From Lachnospiraceae bacterium (GTDB taxonomy: Bacteria; Bacillota; Clostridia; Lachnospirales; Lachnospiraceae), in assembly GCA_900771195.1 (NCBI GenBank), contig CAAGMZ010000024.1:1-64000 (forward strand): a DNA stretch of 64,000 nucleotides. The letters are read 5' to 3'. The notes under the pieces are model-generated. The model did not search any database, was not told where the DNA came from, and was given only the letters and a program-made list of their open reading frames with translations. The position numbers and the translations under genes were made by a program. Shown here piece by piece: positions 17,193 to 26,554 of the stretch. Each line of letters opens with the position of its first letter. The first letter of the stretch is position 1.

Positions 17193-17592
17193 CAGAGAAA
17201 CAATAACATATCTTATATTCGGGGTACTGACCACGGTAGTAAATTATGCCGTTTACTTTGTTTTCTACCATTTCACATCGATAGACCCGCTTATATACAA
17301 CTCAATTGCGTGGGTTGTTGCAGTTCTTTTTGCGTACGTGACCAACAAGCTATGGGTATTTGAGAGCAAAAGCTGGGCTTTTAAGGTTGTGGGACCGGAA
17401 ATGGCATCTTTTGTGGGTGCGAGGCTTCTGTCGTTTTTGTTTGAGCAGGGATTTCTGGCACTAACGGTAAAGGTATTCCATATGCATGAACTTTTAGCGA
17501 AAATTTTTGCATGCGTATTTGTTATTATATTCAACTATTTTGCAAGCAAATTCTTCATATTTCGAAAAAAAGACAAGGAGAACCGGAAATGA
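17164..17592 (+). CDS. GtrA/GtcA-family membrane protein
   Basis: About 142 aa with four membrane helices and the family start ETITYLIFGVLTTVVNYAVY; near the end is IIFNYFASKFFIFRKK. GtrA-family proteins are thought to help move the polyprenyl-phosphate sugar across the membrane. The frame is open from 17140, but ATG 17164 has GGAGAATAACA and starts the conserved region. It overlaps the end of the GT2 gene and, through ATGA, the YfhO start, so all three are probably translationally coupled. Confidence 0.88.
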   Translation: MKNLLKKLINRETITYLIFGVLTTVVNYAVYFVFYHFTSIDPLIYNSIAWVVAVLFAYVTNKLWVFESKSWAFKVVGPEMASFVGARLLSFLFEQGFLALTVKVFHMHELLAKIFACVFVIIFNYFASKFFIFRKKDKENRK

Positions 17593-20327
17593 TCCAGGAT
17601 ACCGTTTTATCTGCCGACAACGGCAAAAAAACCCAAAAAAACTCCGTTTTTCATTCTTTCACTAACGGAAGGGGCGTATATTTAATTTCATTTTTCGTGC
17701 CTCTCATTATCATGATAATAATATATATAATGAAAAATATATACCCGTTCGGCACTGCCTGCTATCTCCGTTCGGATATGTATCACCAGTATGCACCCTT
17801 CTTTTCCGAGCTCTGGCATAAGCTGCGTACCGGCGGAAGTCTGTTTTACAGCTGGGACATAGGTCTCGGTTCCAATTTTGCCGCTGTATTCGGGTACTAC
17901 CTTTCAAGCCCCACCAACTGGCTTATTGCTCTTTTCCCGCAGAAAGCCATGATTGAGGTCATGAACGTCATTATTATCCTTAAAATTGCAGCTTCAGGCT
18001 TCACTTTCACATATTATCTCTGCAAGCATACAGGAAAGCGTCACATATCTTCTGCCATATTTGGTATGTTTTATGCGTTGTCAGCATTTGTAACGGCTTA
18101 CAGCTGGTGTCTCATGTGGCTTGACTGTGTTCTTCTCCTTCCTCTCGTAATCCTTGGACTTGAGCGTCTGGTGCACGAAGGAAAGGGACTTCTTTATTCC
18201 GTAGCTTTGGGCTTCACCATACTGTCCAACTACTATATTTCGATAATGGTCTGCCTCTCGCTGGTAATCTATTTTATCGTACTGATGCTTTCAATGCCTG
18301 CGGGTTCCGGTCCCCAAAAATACGGAAGGGCAATACTCAATTTTGTAATTTATTCGCTGATTGCCGGTGGCATATCGGCTGTTGTTCTGTTGCCTGAAAT
18401 ATATGCTCTTGGCTATACTGCATCAGGTGATTTTTCATTCCCCAAGACAATGACGAGATACTTCTCCTTCATTACAATGATGGAAAGGCATCTTCTGAAT
18501 GTGGATGTAAGCCTGGGGCTTGACCATCTGCCCAATATATACTGCGGTGTATTCGTATTCCTGCTTCTTCCGCTTTATATTATGAACAGGCAGATACCAA
18601 GACGTGAAAAGGTCGCAAAAGTACTTATGCTTTTCGCATTTTTCACTGCGTTTAACTTTAATATCCCCAACTTCATATGGCATGGCTTCCATTACCCTAA
18701 TTCACTGCCCTGCCGACAGTCTTTTATCTATATTTTTGTTCTGCTGGGCGTGTGTTACGATGCATTTATTAATCTCAAGTCAGCCAAAATCTCACAGATT
18801 TCGGCTGTGCTTTGGGGTGTGCTTATTTTTCTCATATTCATCGGAAACACCCTCACCGACGACGGGCAGATAGATACCTCAATACTCTATGCCAGTGCGG
18901 CATTTATTGCAATTTATGCATATCTGTTCATAATGATGAAAAAAAATAATTTCAAGAACAGCTACCTGTTTTTTGCCCTGTTTGCGGTAGCTGCCATAGA
19001 GGTTACCGTTAACACTGACACAACCGGATATTCTACCACCAACAGGCCTAATTATCTTTATGATTATGACAATGTGAATACACTTCTTGACAAGGAAATC
19101 GAAGATTCCGATGATGTCTTCTATCGGACCTCCAAGGTTCGCGGATACCGTTCCAAAAATGATGCCGCATGGCATAATTTCAAGGGCGCATCTGTGTTTT
19201 CCTCAACAGCCTACGCATCTCTTACCGATTTGTACGGAGACCTTGGACTTGAGCATTCAACAAATGCCTATGCAATTAACGGTGCCACTCCGCTCGTATA
19301 CTCCATGTTTAACATAAAATATCTGCTGAGTGACCAGAAATTAGATTTTGACGATTTGTACACGCTTGTGGATTCTGCCGGAAGTGAACACCTGTATCGC
19401 AATAATTATGTACTGCCTCTGGGATTTATGGTTCCGTCGTCCTTTAGCGAGTGGGACAGCACATCTAATCCTAATCCTTTTATCATCCAGAACGAACTGG
19501 CATATCAGGCTGCCGGCGTAAGTGATCTTTTTACAAGAATAACCTTTGAGGACAATAACACCTCAGCTACCATTGTTCCCGAAAAGGATGAGTATCTCTA
19601 CCTGTATATCATGAACAAGAGCATTAAGACAATCAATATTTCCGTTGACGGCGGCAGCGAAAACTTCACCGGCATCAATCACGGAAGAATGATTGACTTA
19701 GGATACGTGCATGAAGGTTCACAGATAGTTGTCACACAGGCCTATGACAAAGACAGTAACGGCAACGAGAGCCTGCAGATGTACGCTTATGTAATGGATT
19801 CCGACAAGCTCAAGCAGGTATATGAAAATCTTTCCGGACAGGGACTCGAGGTGACATCATATGACGATACGCATGTAAAGGGAACTGTTACTGCTGACAG
19901 TGACGGTCTTCTTTTTACATCGATTCCTTACGATGAAAGCTTCACCGTATATGTAGACGGTGTTGAGACAGATTACGGCTATATCGGCGATAAGGCTCTG
20001 ATTTCCGTACCGCTCAGTGCCGGAACCCATAATATTGAATTTGTATACTGCCCGCGCGGATTTACATCCGGACTTTTCATCACGATTATATGCGTAATAT
20101 TAGTGGGCGGATGTGTATTTTTCAGAATCAGATTCAAAAAAGAAATAACTGAGCCGGGTGCTTTTGACTGCATACCCAAAAAAGCAGCTTCCGGAGAATC
20201 TTTGGAAACCGAACAGACTGAAGAAGATGCTGAGCCGGAAGAAGCACCGATACAGGAAGAAGTAACAGAAAAAGTAATAACCGAAGAACCCATATCACCG
20301 CAGGATGCAGGAAAGGAAGATGAATAA
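17589..20327 (+). CDS. YfhO-family membrane glycosyltransferase
   Basis: About 912 aa. The N-terminal half (to about residue 490) has about a dozen membrane helices, with SDMYHQYAPFFSELW and YSWDIGLGSNFAA in the first large loop as in YfhO proteins. A large outer domain (about 500-840) follows, then one more helix and an acidic Glu/Thr-rich cytoplasmic tail. Family knowledge: YfhO takes the sugar from the polyprenyl carrier on the outer face and places it on a cell-wall polymer. The start ATG overlaps the gtrA stop; the frame is open farther upstream. The gene ends one base before the chosen argH start. Confidence 0.85.
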   Translation: MIQDTVLSADNGKKTQKNSVFHSFTNGRGVYLISFFVPLIIMIIIYIMKNIYPFGTACYLRSDMYHQYAPFFSELWHKLRTGGSLFYSWDIGLGSNFAAVFGYYLSSPTNWLIALFPQKAMIEVMNVIIILKIAASGFTFTYYLCKHTGKRHISSAIFGMFYALSAFVTAYSWCLMWLDCVLLLPLVILGLERLVHEGKGLLYSVALGFTILSNYYISIMVCLSLVIYFIVLMLSMPAGSGPQKYGRAILNFVIYSLIAGGISAVVLLPEIYALGYTASGDFSFPKTMTRYFSFITMMERHLLNVDVSLGLDHLPNIYCGVFVFLLLPLYIMNRQIPRREKVAKVLMLFAFFTAFNFNIPNFIWHGFHYPNSLPCRQSFIYIFVLLGVCYDAFINLKSAKISQISAVLWGVLIFLIFIGNTLTDDGQIDTSILYASAAFIAIYAYLFIMMKKNNFKNSYLFFALFAVAAIEVTVNTDTTGYSTTNRPNYLYDYDNVNTLLDKEIEDSDDVFYRTSKVRGYRSKNDAAWHNFKGASVFSSTAYASLTDLYGDLGLEHSTNAYAINGATPLVYSMFNIKYLLSDQKLDFDDLYTLVDSAGSEHLYRNNYVLPLGFMVPSSFSEWDSTSNPNPFIIQNELAYQAAGVSDLFTRITFEDNNTSATIVPEKDEYLYLYIMNKSIKTINISVDGGSENFTGINHGRMIDLGYVHEGSQIVVTQAYDKDSNGNESLQMYAYVMDSDKLKQVYENLSGQGLEVTSYDDTHVKGTVTADSDGLLFTSIPYDESFTVYVDGVETDYGYIGDKALISVPLSAGTHNIEFVYCPRGFTSGLFITIICVILVGGCVFFRIRFKKEITEPGAFDCIPKKAASGESLETEQTEEDAEPEEAPIQEEVTEKVITEEPISPQDAGKEDE

Positions 20328-20328
20328 A

Positions 20329-21711
20329 ATGAAACTCTGGGGCGGAAGATTCACCAAAGAAACCAATAAGCTTGTAGAGGAATTTAATGCTTCTCTGTCA
20401 TTTGACAGCAGATTCTACAAACAGGATATTGAAGGCAGCATTGCCCATGTCACTATGCTTGCACAGCAGGGAATAATCACCAACGAGGAGCGTTTTGCCA
20501 TAATAGGCGGGCTCAACAGCATAAAGACCGACATTGAAAACGGCAGTCTTGAAATCAGCTCTGAATACGAGGATATCCATTCATTTGTGGAGGCAACACT
20601 GATAGAGCGCATCGGAGATGCCGGAAAAAAGCTACACACAGGCCGCAGCCGTAACGACCAGGTCGCTCTTGACATGCGCCTTTATGTAAGGGACCAGGTA
20701 AAAGAGACCGCTGACCTTCTTAAGGAGCTTCTTGAATCAATACTGTCCATAATGAAAAAAAATGTACACACATACATGCCCGGCTTCACCCACATGCAGA
20801 AGGCACAGCCTGTTACTCTCGCTCATCATTTCGGTGCATACTTTGAAATGTTCAGGCGTGACCGCAGCCGTCTTCATGACATTAATGAAAGGCTCAACTA
20901 CTGCCCTCTCGGTGCAGGAGCGCTGGCCGGAACCACATACCCTCTGGATCGTGATTTTACTGCCGAATATCTGGGTTTTGCCGGAGCCACACTTAACAGC
21001 ATGGATTCCGTATCCGACAGAGATTATATAATTGAATTTTTAAGTGCACTTTCCACAATAATGATGCATCTGAGCCGTTTCTGTGAAGAAATAATTACAT
21101 GGAATTCCAATGAATACCGTTTTATCGAGCTTGATGACGCATACAGCACCGGAAGTTCGATAATGCCTCAGAAAAAGAACCCTGATATAGCAGAGCTTAT
21201 AAGGGGAAAAACCGGACGCGTATACGGTGCTCTCGTATCCATCCTCACCACCATGAAGGGTATTCCTCTCGCATATAACAAGGATATGCAGGAAGACAAG
21301 GAGCTCACATTCGATGCCATAGACACAACCAAGGGCTGCATAGTTCTTTTTAAGGGCATGATTGAGACAATGACATTCAACACCGACATAATGGAAGCAA
21401 GCGCCAAAAACGGCTTTACCAATGCCACAGACGCTGCTGACTACCTTGTTAACCACGGAATTCCTTTCCGTGATGCCCACGGAATCATCGGTCAGCTTGT
21501 ACTGACATGCATAGACAGGGGAATTTCCCTCGACGAGCTTCCTCTTGATGAATATAAAAAAATATGCCCTGCATTTGAAGAGGACATATATGACGCAATA
21601 AGCCTTAAAACATGCGTTGAAAAACGTCTCACCAAGGGTGCGCCCGGTTCCAAAGCAATGCTTGAGGAAATAAAGGCCTGTGAGAAATACCTGGAGGAAG
21701 AGGGGCTGTAA
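20329..21711 (+). CDS. argH: Argininosuccinate lyase
   Basis: About 460 aa, fumarase/aspartase superfamily. It splits argininosuccinate into arginine and fumarate. Signature GSSIMPQKKNPD is present, also MKLWGGRFTKETNK, HTGRSRNDQVALDMRL and TLAHHFGAYFEM. Three in-frame starts are possible (20305, 20320, 20329); ATG 20329 has AAAGGA about 11 nt upstream and begins the conserved region. It lies one base after the YfhO stop, so it is apparently read from the glycosylation operon promoter, away from argG and argCJBD. It ends in a strong hairpin of the local palindrome family. Confidence 0.95.
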   Translation: MKLWGGRFTKETNKLVEEFNASLSFDSRFYKQDIEGSIAHVTMLAQQGIITNEERFAIIGGLNSIKTDIENGSLEISSEYEDIHSFVEATLIERIGDAGKKLHTGRSRNDQVALDMRLYVRDQVKETADLLKELLESILSIMKKNVHTYMPGFTHMQKAQPVTLAHHFGAYFEMFRRDRSRLHDINERLNYCPLGAGALAGTTYPLDRDFTAEYLGFAGATLNSMDSVSDRDYIIEFLSALSTIMMHLSRFCEEIITWNSNEYRFIELDDAYSTGSSIMPQKKNPDIAELIRGKTGRVYGALVSILTTMKGIPLAYNKDMQEDKELTFDAIDTTKGCIVLFKGMIETMTFNTDIMEASAKNGFTNATDAADYLVNHGIPFRDAHGIIGQLVLTCIDRGISLDELPLDEYKKICPAFEEDIYDAISLKTCVEKRLTKGAPGSKAMLEEIKACEKYLEEEGL

Positions 21712-21718
21712 AATGTTT

Positions 21719-21777
21719 ATTTTCGGGCGGCCGCTCACGCTTATGCTAAGAACGTAGCGGCGCCAAGCCCGAAAAAA
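21719..21777 (+). terminator. Palindromic terminator after argH, related to the 45.9-46.3 kb repeats
   Basis: TTTCGGGCGGCCGCT pairs with AGCGGCGCCAAGCCCGAAA around a CACGCTTATGCTAAGAACGT loop; A/T runs on both sides allow termination in both directions. The segment GCTAAGAACGTAGCGG also occurs, inverted, in the palindromes at 45917-46255, so this terminator belongs to a dispersed family. Confidence 0.7.
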
Positions 21778-21815
21778 CCTCGCCAGGCAGCAAAGTGTCT
21801 CTACTGCTGCAACTC
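21770..21815 (-). terminator. Terminator after the ABC transporter gene
   Basis: On the minus strand, just past the stop at 21820, GCAGCA and TGCTGC form a short stem around a 12-nt loop. GGCGAGG and then TTTTTT follow. A weak stem on its own; the adjoining large palindrome probably helps. Confidence 0.45.
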
Positions 21816-21819
21816 TAAA

Positions 21820-24087
21820 TTATATTCTCTTTCTTATATCATCTATCGGATTACTCTTAGCAACTGCAAAGATTTTCATTGATGTTGAAACAATACAAAG
21901 AACCAATGTCACTGCAATTGTTAAAAAGATTATTAATACAGCCGTTGATATTTCAGATATCTCATATCCACATTTGTTATTCATAATTACAAGAAAAATC
22001 CCGTATAACATCGAAGCAAAAATACTAGATATTAGTCCAATGTTAATCTGGTCCCACATAAGCATAAGAAATATATACTTTTTATTTCCTCCAAGAGATT
22101 TAATTATTCCAATCTCATATGTCCTTTCCGAAATTGTAATTCTCGCAAATGAATTAGTTAATACAACAACTAAAATTAATGCTATTACTGTAGCGATAAC
22201 AAATAATAATTTCCACATGCTGTTATTTTCCACCGCCGATTCAAATCTTTCCTGATAGTACGAATTATAATGATACTTTGATGAATACTGTTCTGTATCA
22301 AAAGTTTTGGCAGTCTCAATATCTGTTGTATAACATTGTAGTTTTGATACTTTGAGTATTGATATTTCATCATACCATTTATCGCCAACATATATTGTTG
22401 TGCTTCCACCATTGTGAACACCCACAACCTTTGCAAGATAAGCATCATTAGCTTCCAGATATACACCTTCTCCAAAAACGGCTTCTATTTCCTCTTTTAT
22501 CAATTCAGTATTACTGAAATCGCTTTCTTTATATATGTTATAATTGCCGGTAATTTCGTAGCACAAATCAGAAAATATATCAATACTTACTACCATTTCA
22601 TTTTCTTCCGGTTCACTTTTTCCATATAAAACAATGCCATCCGGCATATCTTTTTCTATAAAACCGGATGAAGAACTTGAAAACGAATTTCTATTTGCTT
22701 CCTTAAACATGCTCGATATGAATAGGTTTGCACAGTTTGCAGTCAAATTCACATTACTGAAATTATTATAATCTATGTATGTCCAAAAAATACCATCTAC
22801 GTTTCTGGAATGATTAATTCCACTGACAACAAAACTGTATTCATTATTATATGAATCCCTTATGACTATATTTTCACCTATACAGTCCCCGAATTTTTTA
22901 GCTATATCTTCTCCGATTATAATCTCATCCGATTTGTCAGGAAATCTTCCCTCTATATCTCCACACATAATACGATTTTTAAAAAAATCGTTAATCTTTA
23001 TAGGTCGTAAGTCAATTCCCCCAACTATACCGTCACAATACAATGAAATATTAACTACAGGAACAACCTCTGCAAAATCGTCAATATCATCTGCATATTC
23101 AAAATCCGCCTCATTTAAAGGTACACCTCTCCCATTCATAAGAACACTTCTTACATTACTTTTATTTTCTACAAATTCATAGTCTACATCTATAATATCC
23201 GCATCATAATATGCATAATTCATTTCATCAATTTTATTATCAACCATATATTTCATTGTCATCATGGATATAGCACTTGCTATTGCAATGCTCATCACAA
23301 CAATAACGGAAATATATTTACTTTTAAATTTATTAATATTCTTTCGTGATAGCTTTTTTATATAATTAAAAGATACTTTTCTTTTTCCGGTTAATTCTGT
23401 TTTCTCATATTCTTCTGTTTCTATACTGTTATTTTCAATGACAGATTCAATACTTCCATCTTTAATCTTTATAATACTGTCAGCATATTCTTTTGCTTTT
23501 TCAATATTATGAGTAACTACAATAACAATTTTGTTTTTGCTAATTTCCTTTAGCATTTTAAAAACAGTTTCTGCATTTTTTGAATCAAGACTACCGGTAG
23601 GTTCATCTGCCAAAATGATGTCTGCATTTTTTTCAATTGCTCTAATAATTGCCACTCTTTGTTTTTCGCCACCGCTGAGTAACTGTACCGGCTTATTTAC
23701 ATCTTCTATACCAAGTTTATGTAGTTTAGTGATTATATTATGATCTGGTGTTTGTCCTGATAATTCCATGGCAATTGCCACATTGTCATAGGCACCAAGA
23801 CAATCTATTAAATTTGAATCTTGAAATATAAATCCTATATGTCTGGATTTAAAATTGATTTTTTCCGCATTTGACATGGTGTTATAACTTATACTATTGT
23901 TTCCGTTAGTATACAGAATATCTCCGGAGGTAAAATCATCCAACATACCTATAATATTTAAAAAAGTGCTTTTCCCTGCTCCGGAATCTCCTATTATGAA
24001 AGTCATTCCTGTTTTAATATTACAATTTATTTTATTAAGAATAGTTTTGCCCGGTACCTGTTTTTCAATATCGTTAATTTGCAGCAT
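21820..24087 (-). CDS. MacB-type ABC transporter, ATPase fused to FtsX-like permease
   Basis: About 755 aa. The N-terminal ATPase (1-225) has Walker A GDSGAGKS (33-40), signature LLSGGEKQR (near 137), Walker B IILADEPTGSLD and H-loop VVTHN. TM1 (YISVIVVMSIAIASAIS) is followed by a large external domain (about 290-610) and three C-terminal helices, the FtsX/MacB arrangement. Such proteins work as mechanotransmitters with a partner outside the membrane, for example in peptide export or resistance. ATG 24087 has TAGGAG in front. It is the third gene of an AT-rich operon, 13 nt after the large anchored protein, and is much more AT-rich than its surroundings, which suggests transfer. Confidence 0.88.
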   Translation of the reverse strand: MLQINDIEKQVPGKTILNKINCNIKTGMTFIIGDSGAGKSTFLNIIGMLDDFTSGDILYTNGNNSISYNTMSNAEKINFKSRHIGFIFQDSNLIDCLGAYDNVAIAMELSGQTPDHNIITKLHKLGIEDVNKPVQLLSGGEKQRVAIIRAIEKNADIILADEPTGSLDSKNAETVFKMLKEISKNKIVIVVTHNIEKAKEYADSIIKIKDGSIESVIENNSIETEEYEKTELTGKRKVSFNYIKKLSRKNINKFKSKYISVIVVMSIAIASAISMMTMKYMVDNKIDEMNYAYYDADIIDVDYEFVENKSNVRSVLMNGRGVPLNEADFEYADDIDDFAEVVPVVNISLYCDGIVGGIDLRPIKINDFFKNRIMCGDIEGRFPDKSDEIIIGEDIAKKFGDCIGENIVIRDSYNNEYSFVVSGINHSRNVDGIFWTYIDYNNFSNVNLTANCANLFISSMFKEANRNSFSSSSSGFIEKDMPDGIVLYGKSEPEENEMVVSIDIFSDLCYEITGNYNIYKESDFSNTELIKEEIEAVFGEGVYLEANDAYLAKVVGVHNGGSTTIYVGDKWYDEISILKVSKLQCYTTDIETAKTFDTEQYSSKYHYNSYYQERFESAVENNSMWKLLFVIATVIALILVVVLTNSFARITISERTYEIGIIKSLGGNKKYIFLMLMWDQINIGLISSIFASMLYGIFLVIMNNKCGYEISEISTAVLIIFLTIAVTLVLCIVSTSMKIFAVAKSNPIDDIRKRI

Positions 24088-24100
24088 ATTTTTTCTCCTA

Positions 24101-25882
24101 CTACATTTCATTTACATTTAACAAACAATTTATCTCATAGATTTTTTTCATATCCATATTTGCGACCATATTTTTTTTTAACTCATTCTCATCTATACAA
24201 TAATTAAAATTTCCAAATCTGCTCATATATGAATAGATAAGAAAAGAAGCATCAACATCTGCAACATTTCCTTTTTCATCAGCAAACAGACTTCCAACAG
24301 CTAAATTTGAAATAACATCCGACACTTCATTTTCGTCTATTATATGAAAATTCATAATTTTATCTATAATAAATAAATCTATATAAAAATAACTACTGAT
24401 AAAATATTCGTTGTCTTTATACTGTTTACAATAGTTTTTTAAAAATTTAATAGTTTTTTCACTAATAGACAAATTATTATTGCTTGCACATTCCATAAAC
24501 ATTCTTAATAGTGCAGGATTGTTTATTTGTCCTTCGCCAATAATATTATCTAAAATATTCACTGCATTTTTTATGTAATTGATATATTGTGAATCTTTAA
24601 TTCCGTATATATTGCCTATTTGATTATAAATTAACGAATAATAATATAAATCAATAATCAAATTGTCATACTCGTCATTTTTTTTAGATGTATTGATACT
24701 ATCCGAAATTAAAATGCTGCTGGTTTCAATGAATTTATTGGCATCAATTTCTTTTTTTGACATAACAGCTAATTCTAATCCATAAAAATTGCTTTCTAAT
24801 GAAGGGGACAATAAATAATCAAGGTAATATTCTGTCTTCTCTTTACAATATTTTTGCAATACATACAAATCATCTTCGCCTAAAAATTTAATGTAATCTC
24901 GTATAGCTTCATACACAAGTTGGGGGCTATCAAGACTAGTAATTAATTCATCTATGTTATCACCGGAAATGTATTCAAGAACTTTATTATTCACAAATTC
25001 TAAATCTCCAAATGCATCAGCGATTGGTTTGAATGAAAAAATACAATCCATAACATCATATCCATCGTTTATATTTTGTTCATTATAATAATTCTTCCAT
25101 TCAACATACCAATTTTTCAGTTTATAGGTGTCAATTTTTTCATCTATACTGTTCATTAAATATATACTTAGTCCACCCGAGTTAAAAAGTGTATCCCCAC
25201 CTGCAGGACCCTTAAACTCTGTATTTCTATAATATTCCTCTATTTGACTCTTATACTGATCATATTCAATATGTATTTGTGCATTTTCAAGCATCTGCAT
25301 TATCTCTACAGTAAATCTTAATTTTGCTTCAACAGAATCATCTGTTGAATTTTCAAAAAGCAATCCGCTAACTTTATCAGTATGTTTTTCTATGTATTCT
25401 AATAAATACTGTTCATCATATTCTTTATTAATAAGCATATGAAGACAAATTGTTGCAAAGGTGTCAATTGTTGTAAGTTCGTCATTTTTAGATTTAGTAT
25501 AGGCATCTCTAATTATTTCACTAATAATTTCGGTTATTTCAGACTGAAGATCGATTTTTTCAGACAAAAGATACAAATCATACATTGTAAACAGTGTATA
25601 TGAAGAATTATCATCTGTTATCTTAGTGTTATAAAACCCACATTCATTTGAATTGTCATAATAATATCTATTTAGACTTTCTTCAATCAATGTAGAAAAT
25701 TCATCATCTACGTTATAAACAGGAAGTAATGATAATTCTATAAATTCAACAAGATTTATTTCTTTTTTACTATTTTTATTTATTACAAAAACCACGCTTA
25801 TTCCTATTGCAAGAAACAAAACAATAATTGCTATAATATACTTTTTTTTCATTCTATTAAAAGGACAACAGATTAAATCCAT
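24101..25882 (-). CDS. Large membrane-anchored protein of unknown function
   Basis: 593 aa, no family recognised. A short cytoplasmic start with two Cys (LICCPF), one membrane anchor (about 15-35, IIAIIVLFLAIGISVVFVI), then about 555 residues of mostly helical, acidic, Asn/Tyr/Ile-rich sequence predicted outside the cell. ECGFYNTKITDDNSSYTLFT and DVDASFLIYSYMSRFG recall the repeated helices of alpha/alpha-toroid proteins (prenyltransferase/squalene-oxidase repeats); this is only an impression. AAAGGAGG lies 8 nt before ATG 25882, supporting the longer start. It sits between the secreted protein and the ABC transporter and is a plausible partner for the transporter's external domain. Confidence 0.8.
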   Translation of the reverse strand: MDLICCPFNRMKKKYIIAIIVLFLAIGISVVFVINKNSKKEINLVEFIELSLLPVYNVDDEFSTLIEESLNRYYYDNSNECGFYNTKITDDNSSYTLFTMYDLYLLSEKIDLQSEITEIISEIIRDAYTKSKNDELTTIDTFATICLHMLINKEYDEQYLLEYIEKHTDKVSGLLFENSTDDSVEAKLRFTVEIMQMLENAQIHIEYDQYKSQIEEYYRNTEFKGPAGGDTLFNSGGLSIYLMNSIDEKIDTYKLKNWYVEWKNYYNEQNINDGYDVMDCIFSFKPIADAFGDLEFVNNKVLEYISGDNIDELITSLDSPQLVYEAIRDYIKFLGEDDLYVLQKYCKEKTEYYLDYLLSPSLESNFYGLELAVMSKKEIDANKFIETSSILISDSINTSKKNDEYDNLIIDLYYYSLIYNQIGNIYGIKDSQYINYIKNAVNILDNIIGEGQINNPALLRMFMECASNNNLSISEKTIKFLKNYCKQYKDNEYFISSYFYIDLFIIDKIMNFHIIDENEVSDVISNLAVGSLFADEKGNVADVDASFLIYSYMSRFGNFNYCIDENELKKNMVANMDMKKIYEINCLLNVNEM

Positions 25883-25904
25883 TGTCCTTTCCTCCTTTAC
25901 TTAA

Positions 25905-26417
25905 TCAGTCGCCCGGCACAACTCTGTAATTAGTTGATCCAAATGCATAAGAAGTTGAGCATGTTACAGTCGCACTAAATGTGACACCTTTTGAAGCAGT
26001 ATAAGTCACATGATTAACTATATCTTTAGTATTATCTTTTGGATACGTATAGTAAGCCTTTGATCCGGATATTGAACAATTGGCATCTTTGCATCCAACT
26101 GAAATACCGCCAATTCCAGAAACTGATACTGTATCTACGTGAGTAATTGTATCTGCTTTTTTACTTCCAGTATAATTTCCTCCGGTAGTTCCTGAAAATT
26201 CTGCGGTTTGGCGACCTATCCAATACAAGCTACCTTTCATATAAGTAGTACAAAAATAATTACCATATTTTTTAGATCCAAACAAATCAACTGTTTTTTG
26301 ATTAACAACGGTTGTTACTGAATTAGCAGATGCCAGAACATTTGTTAAATTCGAACTGATAGCAATCGCAATTATTGATATTGCTATAATTACTTTTTTA
26401 AGAATTTTGTTGGTCAT
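25905..26417 (-). CDS. Secreted four-cysteine protein of unknown function, first gene of a riboswitch-controlled operon
   Basis: 170 aa. A signal peptide (KKVIIAISIIAIAISS core) with likely cleavage after ASA near residue 31 leaves a mature protein of about 139 aa. It is rich in Ser, Thr, Gly, Tyr and Val, beta-strand-like, with Cys at 56, 109, 114 and 153 that could form two disulfides. It contains TVSVSGIGGISVGCKDANC and ends in VVPGD. There is no lipobox, LPxTG or known toxin motif. AAAGGAG precedes the ATG. Bacteriocin, pilin-like or surface protein are all possible; the neighbouring MacB-type ABC transporter favours an exported bioactive polypeptide. The leader carries a c-di-GMP-I riboswitch. 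Confidence 0.82.
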   Translation of the reverse strand: MTNKILKKVIIAISIIAIAISSNLTNVLASANSVTTVVNQKTVDLFGSKKYGNYFCTTYMKGSLYWIGRQTAEFSGTTGGNYTGSKKADTITHVDTVSVSGIGGISVGCKDANCSISGSKAYYTYPKDNTKDIVNHVTYTASKGVTFSATVTCSTSYAFGSTNYRVVPGD

Positions 26418-26441
26418 AAAGAACTCCTTTTCAAATAAAAT

Positions 26442-26500
26442 TTATTTACACTTATTTGAAAAAGTGATATACTTACCCTAGGTACTTTTTCATAAGTGCT
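26442..26500. repeat. Dyad symmetry in the leader of the secreted-protein gene
   Basis: CACTTATTTGAAAAAGT (26449-26465) is nearly the reverse complement of ACTTTTTCATAAGTG (26485-26499), 15 matched positions with a 2-nt bulge, spaced by 19 nt. It covers the -10 of the plus-strand promoter described below and lies 32 nt upstream of the ATG at 26417. It could be a regulator site or an mRNA hairpin. Confidence 0.6.
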
Positions 26501-26552
26501 TAAGTGGTTGGACTCTGATTTTTGTCGCGAATTATATCAGAGTCCTTTTTTA
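26445..26552 (+). ncRNA. Possible short RNA divergent from the secreted-protein gene
   Basis: On the plus strand TTTACA (26445-26450), a 17-bp spacer and TATACT (26468-26473) form a good promoter. About 30 nt after the predicted start comes GGACTCTGAT pairing with ATCAGAGTCC (26510-26519 / 26535-26544), followed by TTTTTT, a clear intrinsic terminator on this strand. Nothing else on the plus strand needs such a terminator here. The predicted RNA of about 70 nt has no ORF and is complementary to the operon leader. Confidence 0.4.
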
Positions 26553-26554
26553 TA

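Noticed and set aside
25905..26417. Lactococcin-972-type bacteriocin
   Set aside because: Length and sequence do not fit the family as I know it; only the general layout (secreted protein, large membrane protein, ABC transporter) is similar.
21820..26417. Integrative element or phage as carrier of the AT-rich cassette
   Set aside because: No integrase, transposase, attachment-site repeat or tRNA was found at its borders; only the base composition is unusual.
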